From assembly GCA_963741565.1 (NCBI GenBank), contig CAVUIK010000012.1, forward strand, positions 1 through 64,000: a stretch of DNA of 64,000 nucleotides, given 5' to 3'. Below, piece after piece: positions 63,615 to 64,000 of the stretch. Every line of letters begins with the position of its first letter. Position 1 is the first letter of the stretch. Source of the stretch: Ga0077555 sp963741565. Its GTDB lineage: Bacteria; Pseudomonadota; Alphaproteobacteria; Rhizobiales; Hyphomicrobiaceae. The notes under the pieces were generated by a model that worked only from the letters and a program-made list of their open reading frames with translations, was not told where the DNA came from and ran no database searches. A program made the translations under genes and the position numbers.

Positions 63615-64000
63615 CTACTTCTTCTCGATGTTCCAGAGTACCACGAGGCCCGTGTTCGGCACGAACGGCGTGATCTTGTCCTCGCGATAGGCGACCAGCT
63701 GGTTCCACTGGCCGAAGGGGATATAGACCACCTCCTCCATCGCCAGCGTCTGCAGATCCTTGGCGATCTTCTTCTTTTCGTCGGCGGTCTGGGCAAAGCC
63801 GTAGCTGTTGCGAATGTCCTCGATCTCCTTGCTGCAGGGCCAGCCGAACAGGCCCTTGTCGCAGGCAGCCCCGATCCAGGTGTGCAGGATCGGGTGCGAA
63901 CCGCCGATGCCGCCGGTCGTCGTCACGAAAATGTTCCAGCCGCCCTTATCCGGCGCTTCCTTCTTGGCGCGCCGGGTCACCGTCGTGCCCCAATCCATGG
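63615..64000 (-). CDS. peptide ABC transporter substrate-binding protein, C-terminal part (runs off window)
   Basis: About 128 C-terminal residues of an SBP_bac_5 (DppA/OppA-like) periplasmic binding protein; the start lies beyond the window edge. Visible parts are GGWNIFVTTTGGIGGSHPIL, DEKKKIAKDLQTLAMEEVVY and IPFGQWNQLVAYREDKITPF. It captures peptides or similar ligands for the four transporter genes that follow on the minus strand. Confidence 0.88.
   Translation of the reverse strand, partial: MDWGTTVTRRAKKEAPDKGGWNIFVTTTGGIGGSHPILHTWIGAACDKGLFGWPCSKEIEDIRNSYGFAQTADEKKKIAKDLQTLAMEEVVYIPFGQWNQLVAYREDKITPFVPNTGLVVLWNIEKK

Overview
The window looks like a chromosomal piece of a GC-rich alphaproteobacterium of the Hyphomicrobiales (Rhizobiales), in the Bradyrhizobium/Rhodoplanes/Pseudolabrys neighbourhood. 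This is inferred from strong GC bias, Bug-type solute-binding proteins, a DUF1800/DUF1501 pair, a surE-nlpD neighbourhood, candidate CtrA boxes (TTAA-N7-TTAA) and REP-like palindromes. No phage, CRISPR array, rRNA or origin was seen. There is one tRNA, tRNA-Asp(GTC).

Layout. 1-1.8 kb: DUF1800/DUF1501 pair. 2.3-5 kb: a nested mobile region, an IS5-family element split by an IS1380-family element. 5.1-11.9 kb: an oligopeptidase B remnant, MFS transporter, 2OG-Fe(II) oxygenase and secreted alpha/beta hydrolase, then frameshifted AEC transporter, GST and DapA-like genes. 12-16.6 kb: lytic transglycosylase, a second nearly identical IS1380-family copy in opposite orientation, and an AT-richer MBL-fold gene. 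17-24 kb: TauE/SafE permease, trimeric autotransporter adhesin with a downstream membrane protein, AMIN/Amidase_3 amidase and small membrane proteins. 24-30.6 kb: broken GMC oxidoreductase, WrbA-like flavodoxin, GNAT, GT17 glycosyltransferase, tRNA-Asp. 30.8-45.6 kb: catabolic and accessory genes (amidohydrolases, a heavily broken TPR-CHAT protease gene, phosphotransferase, CoA-transferase, a hydantoinase A/B deletion chimera, GntR regulator, Bug binding protein, racemase, MetE-like protein). 46-52 kb: Bpt leucyltransferase, a second 2OG oxygenase, a LivH-like permease with a lipoprotein-like N-terminal extension, and an AT-richer two-gene cassette behind a canonical CtrA box. 52-58.3 kb: tartrate dehydrogenase-like gene, lipocalin-like protein, surE, Tat-exported MBL hydrolase, nlpD-like LysM/LytM lipoprotein. 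58.4-64 kb: minus-strand Dpp/Opp-type peptide ABC operon ending in a nitronate monooxygenase.

Themes. Envelope and cell-wall functions recur (transglycosylase, amidase, NlpD-like activator, adhesin), and two of these loci carry CtrA-type boxes, which suggests cell-cycle control. A second theme is decay: at least ten otherwise well-conserved genes carry single-base frameshifts, and three more survive only as deletion remnants (ptrB-like, hyuA/hyuB, DUF1446). Whether the frameshifts are real or base-calling errors is the main caveat for this sequence. The strongest candidates for something unusual are the TPR-CHAT gene, the CtrA-box two-gene cassette, the in-frame HyuA-HyuB fusion and the LivH-like permease with its extra exported-looking domain.
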